DNA of 7,526 bases from Actinomycetes bacterium (GTDB lineage: Bacteria; Actinomycetota; Actinomycetes; Actinomycetales; Cellulomonadaceae): positions 1 through 7,526 of the forward strand of contig JAEWEJ010000086.1 in NCBI GenBank assembly GCA_023389455.1. Direction: 5' to 3'. Positions 5,619 to 7,526 of this stretch are shown in pieces. The notes beneath the pieces are model-generated. The model made no database searches. It was not told the origin of the DNA and saw only the letters and a list, made by a program, of their open reading frames with translations. Each line of letters starts with the position of its first letter. Position 1 is the stretch's first letter. The position numbers and the translations under genes were made by a program.

Positions 5619-7360
5619 GCCGCCTCCTGCGCGCTCAGCTGCGAGTAGACGATCTCCTGGTAGGTCTCGTTCGACTCCAGCAGCTCGTCGTGGGTGCCGT
5701 CCCCGACGACCCGCCCCTCGTCGAGGACGAGGATGCGGTCGGCGTGACGGATCGTGGCGACCCGCTGGGCGACCACGAGGACGGTCGCCTCGCGGGTCTC
5801 CGGGCGGAGCGCGGCGCGCAGTGCGGCGTCGGTCGCGTAGTCGAGCGCCGAGAACGAGTCGTCGAACAGGTAGATGCTCGGCCGCCGCACCAGGGCGCGC
5901 GCGATCGCGAGCCGCTGGCGCTGCCCCCCGGACAGGTTGGTGCCGCCCTGCGCGATCGCCGCGTCGAGGCCGTCGGCCAGCTCCTCGACGAAGTCGCGGG
6001 CCTGCGCCACCTCGAGCGCGTGCCACAGCTCCTCGTCGCTCGCGTCGGGCCGGCCGAACTGCAGGTTGCTGCGCACCGTCCCCGTGAACAGGTAGGGCCG
6101 CTGCGGCACCAGGCCGATCCGGTCGCCGAGGGCGATCGGGTCCGCCTCGCGCACGTCGACGCCGTCGACGAGCACCGCGCCGCCCGTGACGTCGTACAGC
6201 CGGGGCACCAGGTTGAGCAGCGTGGTCTTGCCCGAGCCGGTGGACCCGATCACGGCCGTCGTGCGGCCCGGTTCCGCGACGAAGGAGATCTCCTGCAGGA
6301 CGGCGTGCTCGGCGCCGGGGTACCGGAACTCCACGTCGCGCAGCTCCAGCAGGCCGGGGCGGGCCTCCGCGCCCGTGGGGAACGCCACGGGCGCCGTGGG
6401 CGGCACGACGGAGCTCTCGGTGTCGATGACCTCCCCGATGCGGTCCGCGGACACGATGGCCCGCGGCACCATGACCACCATCATCGAGCTCATCATCACG
6501 GCCATGAGGACGAACATGATGTAGCTGAGGAACGCGATGAGCGACCCGATCTGCATCTGGCCGGCGTCGACCCGCTGCGCACCGAACCAGAGCACCGACA
6601 CGCTCGACAGGTTCATGATGAGCATGACCACGGGGAACATCAGGGCCAGCAGCATCCCGGCCCGCAGGGACGCGGTGTACAGGTTCGTGTTGGCGACCTC
6701 GAAGCGCGCCTGCTCCTGCCGCTCCCGCACGAACGCCCGGATGACGCGCACGCCGGACAGCTGCTCGCGCATCACGCGGTTGACCGCGTCGATGCGCCGC
6801 TGCATCTGCCGGAACCACGGCACCATGCGCGACACGATCAGCCCGATGACGACCACGAGCACGGGCACGATCACGAGGAGCAGCCCCGACAGCGCGGCGT
6901 CCTCCCGCAGCGACATCACGACGCCACCGATCAGCATGAGCGGCGCCATCACGAGGAACACGAAGGTCATGAAGACGACCATCTGCACCTGCTGGACGTC
7001 GTTCGTCGTCCGCGTGATCAGGGTGGGCGCCCCGAACTGACCCATCTCCCGCTGGGAGAAGGACTGGACCTGGTCGAAGAGGCGGGCCCGCACGTCCCGG
7101 CCGAACGCCATGGCGGTGCGCGCCCCGAACCACACGGCAGCCACGGACGCGACGACCTGGACGAGGCTGACCGCGAGCATGACGCCACCGAGGCGCCAGA
7201 TGGTGGCCGTGTCACCGCGCGCGACGCCGTCGTCGATGATGTCGGCGTTCAGGCTCGGCAGCCACAGCGTGGCGATCACCTGGACGAGCTGCAGCGCCAG
7301 GACGGCGGTGACCGCGCCCTGGTACGGGCGCAGGTGCTCCCGGAGCAGTCGCATGAGCAT
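5615..7360 (-). CDS. ABC exporter half-transporter, first subunit (degenerate Walker B and switch residue, intact LSGGQ)
   Basis: A 581-residue exporter subunit with a six-helix membrane domain (about 1-310) and an ATPase domain (about 335-575). Helices lie near 15-35, 57-80, 128-148, 158-178, 235-257 and 270-295. ATPase motifs: A-loop Y347, Walker A GSTGSGKT (372-379), Q-loop Q420, signature LSGGQ (476-480) and Walker B YLFDD, with D501 where the catalytic Glu normally stands. Q532 replaces the switch His in VAQRVATI. This residue set is that of the degenerate-site subunit of heterodimeric exporters such as TM287/288; the partner is the overlapping downstream gene. Start: ATG-CTC-ATG gives two candidates (7360 and 7354). 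I chose the first because GGAAGGG lies 11 bases before it. The frame stays open to 7510, but that stretch encodes an Arg/Pro-rich run typical of non-coding GC-rich DNA. Substrate unknown. Confidence 0.92.
   Translation of the reverse strand: MLMRLLREHLRPYQGAVTAVLALQLVQVIATLWLPSLNADIIDDGVARGDTATIWRLGGVMLAVSLVQVVASVAAVWFGARTAMAFGRDVRARLFDQVQSFSQREMGQFGAPTLITRTTNDVQQVQMVVFMTFVFLVMAPLMLIGGVVMSLREDAALSGLLLVIVPVLVVVIGLIVSRMVPWFRQMQRRIDAVNRVMREQLSGVRVIRAFVRERQEQARFEVANTNLYTASLRAGMLLALMFPVVMLIMNLSSVSVLWFGAQRVDAGQMQIGSLIAFLSYIMFVLMAVMMSSMMVVMVPRAIVSADRIGEVIDTESSVVPPTAPVAFPTGAEARPGLLELRDVEFRYPGAEHAVLQEISFVAEPGRTTAVIGSTGSGKTTLLNLVPRLYDVTGGAVLVDGVDVREADPIALGDRIGLVPQRPYLFTGTVRSNLQFGRPDASDEELWHALEVAQARDFVEELADGLDAAIAQGGTNLSGGQRQRLAIARALVRRPSIYLFDDSFSALDYATDAALRAALRPETREATVLVVAQRVATIRHADRILVLDEGRVVGDGTHDELLESNETYQEIVYSQLSAQEAA
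5623..5628 (-). promoter_or_regulatory. Ribosome binding site of the second ABC subunit gene
   Basis: AGGAGG, a perfect Shine-Dalgarno, lies inside the last codons of the first subunit gene, 4 bases before the GTG at 5618-5616. Together with the GTGA stop-start overlap it fixes this start and suggests coupled, roughly equal production of the two subunits. Confidence 0.85.
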
Positions 7361-7371
7361 GGGGGTCGGGG

Positions 7372-7378
7372 CCCTTCC
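7372..7378 (-). promoter_or_regulatory. Probable ribosome binding site of the first ABC subunit gene
   Basis: GGAAGGG on the minus strand, 11 bases before the ATG at 7360 and 17 before the ATG at 7354. The spacing is long, but no better purine run is present, and it favours the first ATG. A strong hairpin ends only 4 bases upstream of it. Confidence 0.45.
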
Positions 7379-7382
7379 GTGA

Positions 7383-7401
7383 CGGCGGGCGGCGCCCGCC
7401 G
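7383..7401 (-). promoter_or_regulatory. GC-rich hairpin in the leader just upstream of the ABC ribosome site
   Basis: CGGCGGGC (7383-7390) pairs perfectly with GCCCGCCG (7394-7401) around a 3-base loop: an 8-bp, all-G/C stem. It sits 4 bases upstream of the ribosome site, where it could act as an attenuator or affect ribosome access. GC-rich genomes produce such stems by chance, so the role is open. Confidence 0.35.
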
Positions 7402-7478
7402 GGACCAGCGGTCGGCTCCCTGGAGCAGGCCGTGCAGCAGGTACACGATGCCTCGCGCAGCGCCGTCGCGCACCACCA

Positions 7479-7495
7479 TTCCGCGGTGGGCGGAA
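7479..7495. promoter_or_regulatory. Inverted repeat TTCCGC-N5-GCGGAA, candidate operator
   Basis: A perfect 6-bp dyad with a 5-base centre, about 120 bp upstream of the exporter start. It is less GC-extreme than its surroundings, since the outer TT and AA also match. The centre GGTGG can alternatively pair with CCACC at 7473-7477. Size and position suit a dimeric repressor, but no regulator gene is in the window and no clear promoter hexamers flank it. Confidence 0.3.
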
Positions 7496-7509
7496 CGACG
7501 ACGCCGGCA

Positions 7510-7526
7510 CCCCCGCGGAGCGGGGG
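7510..7526. terminator. Perfect hairpin at the window edge, possible terminator of an off-window gene
   Basis: CCCCCGC (7510-7516) pairs with GCGGGGG (7520-7526) around a GGA loop, giving a 7-bp all-G/C stem. It may extend past the edge. It lacks a T-tract on either side within the window. It could end an upstream minus-strand gene or a convergent neighbour; strand and role cannot be decided from here. Confidence 0.35.

Noticed and set aside
3501..5648. Long open frame on the plus strand (715 codons) opposite the second ABC subunit gene
   Set aside because: Its translation is dominated by Arg, His, Asp, Val and Leu with no domain or membrane pattern, as expected antisense to a GC-rich gene. 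The minus strand encodes a complete ABC subunit with all motifs.
5619..7133. Upstream extension of the second ABC subunit frame, giving a 1172-residue protein
   Set aside because: The added part is an out-of-phase reading of the first subunit gene (Arg/Ala/Gly-rich). The GTG at 5618 with a perfect AGGAGG explains the real start.
7276..7479. Small minus-strand frame of 67 codons that could be a leader peptide
   Set aside because: It has no good ribosome site, its ATG lies at the inverted repeat, it runs 85 bases into the exporter gene, and its second half turns into Arg/Ser/Cys-rich shadow sequence. The first 25 codons have ordinary codon use, so a leader role is not fully excluded.
7361..7510. 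N-terminal extension of the first ABC subunit to the ATG at 7510
   Set aside because: The 50 extra residues are Arg/Pro/Ala-rich, unlike exporter N-termini, and two inverted repeats lie in this stretch. The start at 7360 matches the usual beginning of such subunits.

Overview
The window is very GC-rich DNA with strong G/C bias at third codon positions. All five genes lie on the minus strand, so they read from high to low coordinates. Composition, GTG starts and gene content (a xylanase-family glycosidase and an actinobacterial-style heterodimeric ABC exporter) suggest a high-GC actinomycete, perhaps a Cellulomonas-like member of the Micrococcales. That placement is inference from general familiarity; no marker gene is present.

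Layout in transcription order: (1) 7361-7526 is a 166-bp non-coding leader with three short inverted repeats. (2) 7360-5615 and 5618-3615 are two ABC exporter half-transporters joined by a 4-base GTGA overlap. Their nucleotide-binding motifs are complementary and asymmetric, as in TM287/288-type heterodimers: the first subunit has Asp and Gln at the catalytic Glu and switch His positions but keeps LSGGQ. The second keeps Glu and His but has an altered signature (SAGEK). (3) 3523-3614 is a short gap with two adjacent hairpins, a plausible transcription end for the exporter operon. (4) 3522-1951 is an SLC13/DASS (INDY-type) carrier, probably for dicarboxylates, with two SNT motifs and two PPN motifs. 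Its start is problematic: the best ribosome site sits in front of an ATC codon. (5) 1854-1950 is a 97-bp gap with the ribosome site of the next gene. (6) 1853-564 is a GH10-family glycoside hydrolase without a signal peptide. (7) 567-1 is the N-terminal half of an MFS permease, joined to the hydrolase by an ATGA overlap and cut by the window edge.

Functionally these look like three modules: a heterodimeric exporter of unknown substrate, a sodium-coupled dicarboxylate importer, and a small sugar unit in which a permease may import an oligosaccharide or glycoside that a cytoplasmic GH10 enzyme cleaves. I see no tRNA, rRNA, CRISPR array, insertion sequence, phage gene or defence gene, and nothing I would call a new system. 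The most interesting items are the atypical substrate-binding segment of the GH10 enzyme together with its likely cytoplasmic location, and the possible ATC start of the SLC13 carrier.
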